Source of the DNA: Hyphomicrobiales bacterium | GTDB taxonomy: Bacteria > Pseudomonadota > Alphaproteobacteria > Rhizobiales > Rhizobiaceae | DNA length: 64,000 nucleotides | Reading direction: 5' to 3' | Assembly (NCBI GenBank): GCA_017305935.1 | Contig: JAFKJU010000011.1 | Span: forward strand, 183,575-247,574 | Part shown: piece after piece, positions 8,989 to 17,780 of the stretch | Position numbering within the stretch: the stretch's first letter is position 1 | Layout of the letters: each line of letters starts with the position of its first letter | Made by a program: the position numbers and the translations under genes | Notes under the pieces: model-generated | What the model saw: the letters and a program-made list of their open reading frames with translations, nothing else | Databases searched by the model: none | What the model was told of the DNA's origin: nothing

Positions 8989-9766
8989 AGATTGCGACCG
9001 GATTGGTAACCAGGTAACGCCGCGCCAGCCGGCGCGGCTCCAGACACATGCGATGCAGCCATTCCAGCCCCGCCTTCTGCATCCAGAGCGGCGCGCGCGC
9101 ATTCTTGCCCGACAGGAAATCGAACAGCCCGCCGGCGGTTTTCACCACGCCGACGCCGGTGAACCGGTCGAGGTTGCGCTTTACGAAGGCCTGTTCCAGC
9201 GGAAAGCCAAGGCCGATCCAGAGAATATCCGGCCGCGCCTCGCGAATATCCGCCACCACCCTCTCCTCCTCTTCGGGGGTAAAATAGCCGTTGCGGCGCC
9301 CGGCGAAGGTCAGCCCCGGATAGGCGGCGCGCATCGCCTCGACGGCGCGGCGGTTCACCTCTTCGCTGCCGCCGAGGAAATAGAAGGAGACACCCTCGCT
9401 TTCGGCCCGGCGGGCCACGGCATGGACGAGATCCGTGGTCGCCACCCGCTCGCTGATCGGCGTCGTGGAGCGCATGCGCGAGATCAGCACCATCGGCATC
9501 CCGTCGGCATGAATCTCATCCGCCTCGTGCATCAGCGCCCGAAAGCGCGCATCGGCGCGACACATGGCGATCACCTGGCCGTTGGCCGAGGTGGAATAAT
9601 AGGGACGTGGCGCGCCGTCGCGCGCGGCCAGCGCATGGGCGATGAAACTGTCGGCGGCCGCATCCATCGACACCTGGGCGATCTGCAGCCCTCCCAGCCG
9701 TACACTCGGCGGGCAGCGGGGCGCGGGCCCTGCCGATCCGTTGTCCTCGTTCACAGCCCGCAGCAT
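8963..9766 (-). CDS. WecG/TagA/CpsF family glycosyltransferase (GT26)
   Basis: 267 residues covering the full family length. Recognisable blocks are YYSTSANGQVIAMC, HADGMPMV, the central FYFLGGSEEV strand-loop and PDILWIGLGFPLEQAF. Members transfer N-acetylmannosaminuronate, ManNAc or glucose to a polyprenyl-linked acceptor. In Caulobacter the holdfast enzyme HfsJ belongs to this family, which is of interest because a deacetylase, Wzz protein and polymerase-like protein lie in the same locus. It is first in a two-gene leftward unit with the GH5 glycosidase. The donor sugar is unknown. Confidence 0.88.
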   Translation of the reverse strand: MLRAVNEDNGSAGPAPRCPPSVRLGGLQIAQVSMDAAADSFIAHALAARDGAPRPYYSTSANGQVIAMCRADARFRALMHEADEIHADGMPMVLISRMRSTTPISERVATTDLVHAVARRAESEGVSFYFLGGSEEVNRRAVEAMRAAYPGLTFAGRRNGYFTPEEEERVVADIREARPDILWIGLGFPLEQAFVKRNLDRFTGVGVVKTAGGLFDFLSGKNARAPLWMQKAGLEWLHRMCLEPRRLARRYLVTNPVAIYALLRNSD

Positions 9767-10198
9767 CTTTCCCAGCCTTTCACGGAGGGCATCCGTATCG
9801 TCTCAAATCCAGTCCCAACCATACAGGCCATACAGCGACAAGAACAAACATGCTCGCATGCGATGGTTAATTTTACCGCCGCAACCTATGGGAGCCGCCA
9901 GTTTTCCCCCGTCGTGCGGCCGATTCAGGCCAGGCTGTCTCGCCGCGACACAGGAAACATGCTCCCTTCCGGGACGAAAGGCCTGTCCCGACACCGGCTG
10001 GTCGCCATCATAACATCGAAAAACGCGCCAGGCGAGGCAACTCTTCGAGGAAGCCTTAACCATGCGCGGCGGAATGGGGGCGGGCGCCTTCTTGCCCACG
10101 GGTCGGAAGCATGAGCGTAGAATGTCGCAGACAGGCTTCAATTCCCCGGGAACAAGCCCTAGAATTCGCGGCAATATCATAAATGGGGTCTCATCAGC
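9767..10198. other. Divergent intergenic region, WecG gene and dimethylglycine-dehydrogenase-like gene
   Basis: 432 bp separating two divergent genes. It must contain both promoters. The imperfect A+T-rich stretch near 9865-9877 (GGTTAATTTTACC) is the only local departure from the G+C-rich background; no convincing operator, RNA gene or small coding region was identified. Confidence 0.4.
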
Positions 10199-12760
10199 AT
10201 GGCAGAGTTTCCGCAAAAGGCGAAAGTCGTCATCATCGGCGCCGGCGGCATCGTCGGCGCATCTATCGCGCATCACCTGATCGAGCGTGGATGGGACGAC
10301 ATCGTCGCCATCGACAAGTCGGGCATTCCGACCGATATCGGCTCGACGGCGCACGCCTCCGACTTCTGCTACACCACCAGCCACGACTACCTGTCGGTCT
10401 GGACAACCCAGTACTCCATCGACTTCTTCGAGAAGATGGGCCACTACGCCCGCATCGGCGGCCTGGAAGTGGTGCGTACCGGCGATGAAGCCTGGATGGA
10501 GGAAATCAAGCGCAAGCTGTCCTCCGCCAAGGCCTTCGGCACCCGCGCCCATTATGTCTCGCCGGCCGAGATCAAGAAGATGTTCCCGCTGATCGAGGAA
10601 GACCAGGTAATGGGCGGCATGTTCGACCCCGATGCCGGCCTGGTCATTCCGCGCTCGCAGACGGTCGCCGGCAAGCTCATCGACGCCGCCGAAAAGACCG
10701 GCAAGCTTGCCGCCTTCGCCAACACCCCGGCGCAATCGCTGATCGTCGAGAACGGCCGCATCAAGGGCGTCGTCACCCATCGCGGCACGATTATGGCCGA
10801 TCACGTCGTCGTCTGCGCCGGCCTCTGGGGCCGCCTGATCGCCGAAATGGTCGGCGAAGATCTGCCGGTCATGCCGGTCGACCATCCCTTGACCTTCTTC
10901 GGTCCGTACAACGAATTCGAAGGCACCGGCAAGGAAATCGGCTTCCCGCTGCTGCGCGACCAGGGCAATTCCGCCTATATGCGCGATACCGGCGACCCGA
11001 AGACCACCGAGGGCGGCCAGATCGAATGGGGTTATTACGAGACCGACAATCCGCGTCTCTGCCATCCGCGCGACCTGCTCGAAAAGCATGAGGCCCGCCT
11101 GTCGCCCTCGCAGCGCGACCTGGAAATGGAACAGATCCTCGCGCCGCTCGAACGCGCCATGGAACTGACGCCGATCCTCGGCGAACTCGGCTACAACGAA
11201 GGCCATTCCTTCAACGGTTTGTTGCAGGTTTCGGCCGGCGGCGGCGCATCCTGCGGCGAGAGCCAGAAGGTGCGCGGCCTGTGGTATTGCGTCGCCATCT
11301 GGGTCAAGGACGGCCCCGGCTACGGCAAGCTGATCGCCGACTGGATGACCGACGGCCGCACCGAGATCGACCATGCCTCGATCGACTATGCGCGCTTCTA
11401 TCCGCACCAGTTGACGGAAGAATTCATCGAAAACCGCTGCCGCGAGGCCGCGCAGAAGATCTACTTCCCGGCGATCCATCCGCGCGAACCCTATGCCACC
11501 AGCCGCAACGTCAAGCGCTCGCCCTTCAACGCGCGCGAGAAGGAGCTTGGCGGTTACTTCATGGAACTCGGCGGCTGGGAACGCGCCCACGGCTACGCCG
11601 CCAACGAGCATCTGCTCGAAAAATACGGCGACCGCGTACCGGTGCGCGAAAACGAATGGGACAACCGCCATTTCTGGCGCGTCTCCAATGCCGAGCATCT
11701 GGCGATGAGCGAGGATTGCGGCATCGTCAACCTCTCGCATTTCCACATGGTGGATATCGAGGGCCCCGACCATGTCGAGCTCCTGGAATGGCTTTGCGCC
11801 GCCAAGATCGGCGGTGACGCCAATATCGGCAAGGGCATCTATACCCACTTCCTCGACGACGAGGGCATGGTACGCGCCGACTTCACCGTCTTCCGCATGG
11901 CCGATCGCTGCCGCCTCGTCAACGGCGCCGATGCCGGTCCGCGCGACTTCCACTATATGAAGCGCGTCGCCGAGGATCGCGGCCTCGACGTCACCATCAC
12001 CGACGTCTCGGAAAAGTTCATCACCATCGGCATCTGGGGCCCGAACGCCCGCGAGACGCTGAAGAAGGTGGTTGCCGATCCCGCCGGCCTCGATGTCGAA
12101 AACTTCCCCTTCGCATCGATCAAGCAGATCGAGATCGCCGGCAAGCCGGTCACCGCCTTCCGCATTTCCTATGTCGGCGAGCAGGGCTGGGAGCTGCACA
12201 TGAAATACGAGGACGGCCTCGCCGTCTGGGATGCGCTGCGCTCCACCGGCGTCATGGCCTTCGGCGTCGAGACCTATGCCAACTCGCGCCGCATGGAAAA
12301 GAGCCTGCGCCTGCAGAACGCCGACCTGCTGACCCAATACAACCTGATCGAGGCCGATCTCGCTCGCCCGAAGGTCAAGGACGCCGACTTCCGCGGCAAA
12401 GCCAAGCATCTGGAATACAAGGCCCGCGACCGCCAGCCGGCCATGCTCTGCACGCTGGTCATGACCGAAAACACCGACGCCAAGGGCGTGAAGCGGTATC
12501 CGGTCGGCTCGCTGCCGGTCATCGATCCGGACACCGGCGCGGTGCTGGTCGACGAACTCGGCCGCCGCTCCTACACGACCTCCATCGCCTTCGGCCCGAC
12601 CATCGGCAAGAACATTGCGCTCGCCTACCTGCCCTGGTCGCATTGCCAGGTCGGCCGCAAGCTGCAGGTCGAATATTTCGCAGAGACCTATCCGGTCGAG
12701 GTGGTCGGTATCGGCTACAAGCCGCTTTACGACCCGGAAAACCTCAAGCCCCGTACCTGA
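10199..12760 (+). CDS. FAD-dependent oxidoreductase with GcvT domain (dimethylglycine/sarcosine dehydrogenase-like)
   Basis: 853 residues in three parts. An N-terminal FAD-binding DAO domain has the GxGxxG dinucleotide motif in VVIIGAGGIVGASIA (about residues 10-24) and a GSTAHAS segment where relatives carry the FAD-linking histidine. A middle FAO-type domain follows, then a C-terminal GcvT/aminomethyltransferase domain from about residue 450 (FRISYVGEQGWELH). This is the arrangement of dimethylglycine and sarcosine dehydrogenases, which oxidise N-methyl amines and pass the one-carbon unit to tetrahydrofolate. The exact N-methylated substrate is not determined. The gene stands alone and is followed at once by a strong intrinsic terminator. 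Confidence 0.85.
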   Translation: MAEFPQKAKVVIIGAGGIVGASIAHHLIERGWDDIVAIDKSGIPTDIGSTAHASDFCYTTSHDYLSVWTTQYSIDFFEKMGHYARIGGLEVVRTGDEAWMEEIKRKLSSAKAFGTRAHYVSPAEIKKMFPLIEEDQVMGGMFDPDAGLVIPRSQTVAGKLIDAAEKTGKLAAFANTPAQSLIVENGRIKGVVTHRGTIMADHVVVCAGLWGRLIAEMVGEDLPVMPVDHPLTFFGPYNEFEGTGKEIGFPLLRDQGNSAYMRDTGDPKTTEGGQIEWGYYETDNPRLCHPRDLLEKHEARLSPSQRDLEMEQILAPLERAMELTPILGELGYNEGHSFNGLLQVSAGGGASCGESQKVRGLWYCVAIWVKDGPGYGKLIADWMTDGRTEIDHASIDYARFYPHQLTEEFIENRCREAAQKIYFPAIHPREPYATSRNVKRSPFNAREKELGGYFMELGGWERAHGYAANEHLLEKYGDRVPVRENEWDNRHFWRVSNAEHLAMSEDCGIVNLSHFHMVDIEGPDHVELLEWLCAAKIGGDANIGKGIYTHFLDDEGMVRADFTVFRMADRCRLVNGADAGPRDFHYMKRVAEDRGLDVTITDVSEKFITIGIWGPNARETLKKVVADPAGLDVENFPFASIKQIEIAGKPVTAFRISYVGEQGWELHMKYEDGLAVWDALRSTGVMAFGVETYANSRRMEKSLRLQNADLLTQYNLIEADLARPKVKDADFRGKAKHLEYKARDRQPAMLCTLVMTENTDAKGVKRYPVGSLPVIDPDTGAVLVDELGRRSYTTSIAFGPTIGKNIALAYLPWSHCQVGRKLQVEYFAETYPVEVVGIGYKPLYDPENLKPRT

Positions 12761-12781
12761 TCGGGCAGTGCTATCGAACAG

Positions 12782-12813
12782 AAAGCGTCCGCCGCAAGGC
12801 GGGCGCTTTTTTC
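12782..12813 (+). terminator. Intrinsic terminator of the flavoprotein gene
   Basis: AAAGCGTCCGCC pairs with GGCGGGCGCTTT across a GCAA loop (one G-T wobble), and the right arm runs into six T residues. It lies 22 bp after the stop codon at 12760. Confidence 0.9.
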
Positions 12814-12829
12814 ATGCGTGGAGGATTGG

Positions 12830-14827
12830 TCAGCCGAGGCCGATGCGTGACAGCGGCGGCAGGAAAACGCCGGCTCTTGTGGCCGGCTCGTGGGCTGGTG
12901 TCTCGCCAAGCTCAGGCAGGTCGCCAAGCGGCATCGGCCGGCCGAAGAGATATCCCTGCATCTGGTCGCAGCCCAGCCGTTTCAGGCATTCGAACTGCTC
13001 TTCGGTCTCGATGCCCTCGGCGGTCGTTGCCATGCCGAGGTTGCGGGCGACGCCGATGACCAGCTCGACGATGGCGATCGCATCCGAACCGGTGGTGACG
13101 TCGCGGATGAAGGAACGGTCGATCTTGATCTTGTCGAAGGGAAAGCCACGCAGGCTGCCGAGCGAGGAATAGCCGGTGCCGAAATCGTCCATGGCGATCT
13201 GGATGCCGAGCCCCTTCAGGCTTCTGAGCGTCTGCAGCGTCTGCGCGTTGCGGTCGAGCAGCACGGATTCGGTGATTTCCAGTTCCAGCCGGCCGGGCTC
13301 GAGCCGGCCATGGGCGAGCGCCGACGTCACCGTCTGCACCAGCGCCTTGCTGCGGAACTGCACCGGCGACAGGTTGACGGCGACCTTCAACGGCGCCGGC
13401 CAGCGCGCGGCATCGGCGCAGGCGGTGCGCAGCACCCATTCGCCGAGCTCCTGGATGATGCCGGTCTCCTCGGCGACCGGGATGAAATCGGAGGGCGCCA
13501 CCTGGCCGCGCAGCGGGTGGTTCCAGCGCAGCAGCGCCTCGTAGCCGCTGACCGCGCGCGTGCCGGCATCGACCACCGGCTGGTAAAACACCTCCATCTC
13601 GCCATTGGCGAGCGCCTTTTGCAAATCGACCTCGAAGGAGGTGCGGTCAAGGATGCGGGTATGAAGCTCCGGCCGGAAGACGCAGACGCGTCCACGCCCC
13701 AGCCGCTTTGCTTCGTAAAGCGCGAGATCGGCATGCTTGAGCAGTTCGTCCGACCCGACACCCTCCTGCGACAGCGCCAGCCCGACGCTGGTGGCGACGG
13801 CGATCTCGCGCTCGGCCAGCAGGTAAGGCAGCGCGATCTCGGCGATCACCCGATCGGCCAAAGCGCAGGCCTCGCGCTCCGACAAAGCGGCGCTGAGGAC
13901 GATAAACTCGTCGCCGCCCAGCCGGCAGACGAGATCGCCGGGTTCGACCAGCCGCGACAGCCGCCCGGCCACCGCCCGCAACAGCGCATCGCCGGTATCG
14001 TGGCCGAGCGTGTCGTTGACGTTCTTGAAGCCGTCGAGGTCGAGCAGCAGAATGGCGACATGGATCCCTTCCGCGCGGGCCGCGATGCGCGCTTCCAGTT
14101 GCTCGCGAAACAGCATCCGGTTGGGAAGCCCCGTCAGCGCGTCGTGATGGGCGGCATGAGCGAGCTTGTCGTTGCGCACCTGCAATTCGCCCGAGGCGAT
14201 GCGCAGGTCGGCAGCCAGAACCTGCATGCCGTCATGGGCGCGGTTGAGCAGCCGGTTGTGATAAAGCAACAGGACGATCAGGCTGATGCCGCAGACGATC
14301 AGGCCGCCGGCCAGCCCGGTATAAATCCGATGCAGCCGGGTCAGCGCCTCGTATTGCGTATCGATACGCTGGGCGTCGTATTCGGCGGCATAGGACGCCA
14401 TGGCCGTCATGGCGCCATCGAGGTCGGCCATCTCGGCCAGCATGGCGCGCACGTCGAGCGGCGCGTCGCCGTAGACCCCCGCCTCCAGCTTCGTCAGCAC
14501 CTGATGCAGCCGGTCGAGCGTCTCCTGCTGGTGCGGATCGGCGTCGATCAGTTGCCGCAGCGTGCCGTGCTGGAGGATATCCAGCCGGCCGATCATGATG
14601 TCGAGGCGCAGCCGCACCTCGTCGAGCGTGCCGCTTTCGACGCCGAGCCCGTAAGCGGCCAGGCGATGCTCCAGCCGCATGTATTCGGACACCGACTGGC
14701 TCACCGCCCAGGAATCGTTGTGATGGGCGACGTTCTTCAGCATCGCCTGCCGCTGCGTGATCACATAGGCGATATAGCTCGTGGCGACGATAAAGCAGAC
14801 GATGACGATGGCGAGCAGTTTCTTCAT
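12830..14827 (-). CDS. Membrane-bound diguanylate cyclase/phosphodiesterase (GGDEF-EAL)
   Basis: 665 residues. Two membrane segments (about 5-27 and 165-190) enclose a periplasmic sensor of about 140 residues, followed by a GGDEF domain and a C-terminal EAL domain. The cyclase signature is intact (CRLGGDEFIVL, about residue 300). The phosphodiesterase side also looks intact: EALLRW, NLSPVQFR, ITESVLL, DDFGTGYSSL, KIDRSFI and AEGIETEEQ are all present, so both activities are possible. It makes or breaks cyclic di-GMP in response to a periplasmic signal. The stop of an exported oxidoreductase-fold gene lies 8 bp before its start, suggesting a sensor pair. Confidence 0.92.
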   Translation of the reverse strand: MKKLLAIVIVCFIVATSYIAYVITQRQAMLKNVAHHNDSWAVSQSVSEYMRLEHRLAAYGLGVESGTLDEVRLRLDIMIGRLDILQHGTLRQLIDADPHQQETLDRLHQVLTKLEAGVYGDAPLDVRAMLAEMADLDGAMTAMASYAAEYDAQRIDTQYEALTRLHRIYTGLAGGLIVCGISLIVLLLYHNRLLNRAHDGMQVLAADLRIASGELQVRNDKLAHAAHHDALTGLPNRMLFREQLEARIAARAEGIHVAILLLDLDGFKNVNDTLGHDTGDALLRAVAGRLSRLVEPGDLVCRLGGDEFIVLSAALSEREACALADRVIAEIALPYLLAEREIAVATSVGLALSQEGVGSDELLKHADLALYEAKRLGRGRVCVFRPELHTRILDRTSFEVDLQKALANGEMEVFYQPVVDAGTRAVSGYEALLRWNHPLRGQVAPSDFIPVAEETGIIQELGEWVLRTACADAARWPAPLKVAVNLSPVQFRSKALVQTVTSALAHGRLEPGRLELEITESVLLDRNAQTLQTLRSLKGLGIQIAMDDFGTGYSSLGSLRGFPFDKIKIDRSFIRDVTTGSDAIAIVELVIGVARNLGMATTAEGIETEEQFECLKRLGCDQMQGYLFGRPMPLGDLPELGETPAHEPATRAGVFLPPLSRIGLG

Positions 14828-14835
14828 GGCGCCAC

Positions 14836-15345
14836 CTACCGGGCCACCAGCCGGCGCACCTGCCAGGCGGCGCGGCGATAGAAGATCTCGGCCTGCAACC
14901 GCGGATCGGAATCGAAGGGATAGATGATGAACAGCGGCCCCTTGCCACGCACCGGCATATAGGCGCCATCCTGCTTCAGCGCCAGCACGACCCCGAAACG
15001 CCCGAAATCCTCGATCGGGATATCCACGACATAATCGTTGAGGGCCACCGCCGTTACCGTCGTGCCGGTGGCGCCGACCCGCTCCATCAGCTCGGCCAGC
15101 GGCACGCCGTCGAATCTCAGCGTGCCGTCATACCAGGGCGCATGGGTGATCACCGTCGCCTGCCGCATCGCCTCCAGCATGGCGAGGTCGAATTCGGCCC
15201 TGTCGCCCGTGTTGGTGATGGCGATCTTTCCGGAAATGCTGAGGATCGGCGCTCCGGTCGGCGCGGGCAGGTCGCCCGCCAGAGCGCCATGCGCGACCAG
15301 GAATGCAGGAACCAAAAGACCGAAAAGAATTCGCGCCGCTCCCAA
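14836..15345 (-). CDS. Exported molybdopterin-oxidoreductase-fold protein lacking cysteine
   Basis: About 169 residues from a TTG at 15345, chosen because AAGGGAG sits 6 bp upstream and a signal peptide (ARILFGLLVPAFLVAHGALA) starts directly; an in-frame TTG at 15423 gives a longer, less convincing N-terminus. The mature part resembles the sulfite-oxidase/YedY-type molybdopterin domain (SGKIAITNTGDRAEFDL, WYDGTLRFDGVPLAELM, GPLFIIYPFDSDP). It contains no cysteine at all, so the residue that ligates molybdenum in active family members is absent. A ligand-binding or partner role in the periplasm for the downstream GGDEF-EAL protein is inferred. Confidence 0.65.
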   Translation of the reverse strand: MGAARILFGLLVPAFLVAHGALAGDLPAPTGAPILSISGKIAITNTGDRAEFDLAMLEAMRQATVITHAPWYDGTLRFDGVPLAELMERVGATGTTVTAVALNDYVVDIPIEDFGRFGVVLALKQDGAYMPVRGKGPLFIIYPFDSDPRLQAEIFYRRAAWQVRRLVAR

Positions 15346-15453
15346 TGGGATCTCCCTTCTGTCGCGAAAACGTGAGACAATTTCCCTAAATCTTTGCAAA
15401 GACAGCCAGTCGCCTTCTATCAAACCTGCATCTTTCCCTTGTTATTTTCGGCG

Positions 15454-15487
15454 AAAAACCCTCCGCACGGTTGTGCGGAGGGTTTTT
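15454..15487 (-). terminator. Intrinsic terminator downstream of the chemotaxis receptor gene
   Basis: A perfect 15-bp inverted repeat, AAAAACCCTCCGCAC and its complement around a GGTT loop, A-rich on one side and T-rich on the other. It lies 15 bp past the MCP stop and ahead of the next leftward gene. The symmetry would allow it to work in both directions. Confidence 0.9.
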
Positions 15488-15502
15488 ACGGTTATCGCGG
15501 AC

Positions 15503-17437
15503 TCAGAACTCCTGCCAGTTATCCTGCGCCGCCACGGCGGCATTGCCGGCGAAGGCGGCCGCGACCTTGCGGCCCAGCGCGCGCACCGGCGAAGCGACCG
15601 GAGCTTCGGCGCCGGACACAGTTCGCACCGGGCGGGGTGCGGCAGCGGCAGTGCCGAGCTTGAACTGCGCCAGCAACTGGTTGAGCGAGGCGACCTCGCG
15701 CGCCAGCCCATGGCTGGCAGCTGTCGACTCCTCGACCATGGCCGCGTTGCGCTGCGTGTCCTGGTCCATCTGATTGACGGCGGTATTGATCTGCTGCAGG
15801 CCGGAGGACTGTTCCTGCGCCGCCTCGACGATCGCAGCGATATTGCGGTCGATGTCGTGAACCTCCGAGACGATGGTCGTGAGCGCCTTGCCGGTCTCGC
15901 CGACCAGTTCGACGCCTTCCTGCACCTGGCCGTTCGAGGTGGTGATCAGCGCCTTGATCTCCTTGGCGGCATGGGCCGAGCGCTGCGCCAGTTCGCGCAC
16001 TTCCTGGGCGACGACGGCGAAGCCCTTGCCGGCTTCGCCCGCGCGCGCTGCTTCCACGCCGGCATTCAACGCCAGGAGATTGGTCTGGAAGGCGATCTCG
16101 TCAATCACGCCGATGATGTTGGCGATCTCCTCGGAGGACTTTTCGATGCGCTCCATCGCCCCGATGGCGCGGCGCACCACCTCGCCGGATTGCTCGGCAT
16201 CGTGGCGGGCGCGGTTGGCAAGCGCGCCGGCTTCCTGGGCACGGCGGGTGGAATCCTTGACCGTCGTGGTGATCTGCTCCAGGGCTGCGGCGGTTTCCTC
16301 GACGGCCGCCGCCTGCTGCTCGGTGCGCTTGGCAAGATCGTCGGCGGCCGCGCGGATTTCCCTGGCGCCGGCATCGATGCCGCGGGCGTTTTCGGAAACG
16401 CTGGCCAGCGCCTCCTGCAGCTTGCCCGCGGATGCGTTGAAATCGCTGCGCACCGCATCCAGCGTCTCGGTGAACGGCTGTTCGATGCGATAGGAGACGT
16501 CGCCGTCCGACAGCTTGGCAAGCGCGATCGCCAGGTTGTCGACGGCAAAGCGGACATCGGCGGCCTCGCGGGCGCGCTGCTCCTCGCGCGCCAGGCGCTC
16601 CTTCTCCGACAGGCTGCGATTGGCGTCGGCTTCCTGCTCAAGCCGGATGCGCTCGCGGGCATTCTGCTGGAAGACCTCGACGGCCTTGGCCATCTGACCG
16701 ACCTCGTCGCCGCGCGTCATGCCGGGAATGGCGTCCTGCACATCGCCGCTGGCGAGGCTGCGCATCCGTTCCTGCAGGCTGCCGAGCGGCCCGGTGATCC
16801 CGCGCGTGGCGACCAGCAGGCCGGCGCCGAAGGAGGCGGCGAGCGCGGCCGCGATCACCGCCAGCGAATAGATGACGGTGCTGCTGTTGCCGTCCGAAAT
16901 CGCTGCCGCCCGCTTTTCCAGCTCGATGCGCAACGCGTCGGTGAAGGCGCGCAGGCGCTTGCCGAAATCGGCGGCCTGCATATCGAGATCGGCGATCCTT
17001 TCGCGGAAGGCCTGCGCCTCGCCCCTGGCGTTTCCATCGACCAAGGCTTGCAGAGCCGTCTCGATGCCGTGCATCTCGGCGACGAAACCGTCGATTGCGG
17101 CCGCCTTTTCGGGCAGGTGACCCCTGGCTTCGTTCATCCGTTCGTACATCTGTTGCGAATTCGTCTTGAGGTCGTCGAGTGCGAAGCCGATTTCGCCGGA
17201 TTGAGGATCGTGAAGACCTGTCCTGTAGGCATCGTAGAAGAGGCTGACGAAATTGCGGTCGGCGCGGGCGATCTGGCGCAGCGCGACCGCATCCGCATTC
17301 ACGAACCGCGTATAGACCGTGTCGCTGGTCTGGAATTCTCGGCCCATATAGGCTGCACCACCAAGAGCGACCACCGAAACGGCCGTCAGCACCGACAATA
17401 TTTTGACCTTGATTTTTGCGCTTGTCAGAAAAGACAT
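15503..17437 (-). CDS. Methyl-accepting chemotaxis protein
   Basis: 644 residues from the ATG at 17437 (AAGGTCAGG just upstream); a longer in-frame extension is not supported. One N-terminal membrane segment, a periplasmic four-helix-type sensor of about 150 residues and a second membrane span (about 186-212) are followed by HAMP regions and the long cytoplasmic coiled coil. The signalling tip has the standard VIDEIAFQTNLLALNAGVEA sequence. The C-terminus ends in NWQEF, matching the W-x-x-F tether pentapeptide that binds CheR/CheB, so this looks like a high-abundance, self-adapting receptor. The ligand is unknown. It is monocistronic, with its own terminator. Confidence 0.93.
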   Translation of the reverse strand: MSFLTSAKIKVKILSVLTAVSVVALGGAAYMGREFQTSDTVYTRFVNADAVALRQIARADRNFVSLFYDAYRTGLHDPQSGEIGFALDDLKTNSQQMYERMNEARGHLPEKAAAIDGFVAEMHGIETALQALVDGNARGEAQAFRERIADLDMQAADFGKRLRAFTDALRIELEKRAAAISDGNSSTVIYSLAVIAAALAASFGAGLLVATRGITGPLGSLQERMRSLASGDVQDAIPGMTRGDEVGQMAKAVEVFQQNARERIRLEQEADANRSLSEKERLAREEQRAREAADVRFAVDNLAIALAKLSDGDVSYRIEQPFTETLDAVRSDFNASAGKLQEALASVSENARGIDAGAREIRAAADDLAKRTEQQAAAVEETAAALEQITTTVKDSTRRAQEAGALANRARHDAEQSGEVVRRAIGAMERIEKSSEEIANIIGVIDEIAFQTNLLALNAGVEAARAGEAGKGFAVVAQEVRELAQRSAHAAKEIKALITTSNGQVQEGVELVGETGKALTTIVSEVHDIDRNIAAIVEAAQEQSSGLQQINTAVNQMDQDTQRNAAMVEESTAASHGLAREVASLNQLLAQFKLGTAAAAPRPVRTVSGAEAPVASPVRALGRKVAAAFAGNAAVAAQDNWQEF

Positions 17438-17780
17438 TGCCTGACCTTTATATCTGAAAATGGCGGTTGCGGTCCGGTCGATGCGCCAATCCCGAAGTCG
17501 CCATGGCATGCGGCGGCGAACACGGGGATCGCGAGCATCCGAGGTTTTCGGCTTGCCGACCGGGACCGCAGACCGAGACATCCGGCCCGCCGCATGTGAG
17601 GAATGCCGCTTCAATTCATTCGAGCGGCGTGAAGGAAAGCATCGGGTTCGAATACCCGCGTGGATATCGGGGTTCCCGCATGAGTTGACCCTGGTTGCGG
17701 AAAGTAAAGAAAACACTAGCTCTGCAGGACGCGCCGTTTTTGGCTGCGCAAAAGGGATATGTTTGAGGAAATCGGACAAA
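17438..17780. other. Intergenic region upstream of the chemotaxis receptor
   Basis: 343 bp between the MCP start and the stop of the leftward AraC gene. It should carry the MCP promoter; no clear flagellar-type promoter, hairpin or small gene could be picked out by eye. Confidence 0.35.

Noticed and set aside
9803..12643. Very long antisense open frame opposite the flavoprotein gene
   Set aside because: It mirrors a well-supported 853-residue enzyme; the translated product is low-complexity with no known domain, typical of G+C-rich codon bias.
15038..17599. Long antisense open frame opposite the MCP gene
   Set aside because: The sense frame is a textbook chemoreceptor with a terminator; the antisense product has no recognisable features.
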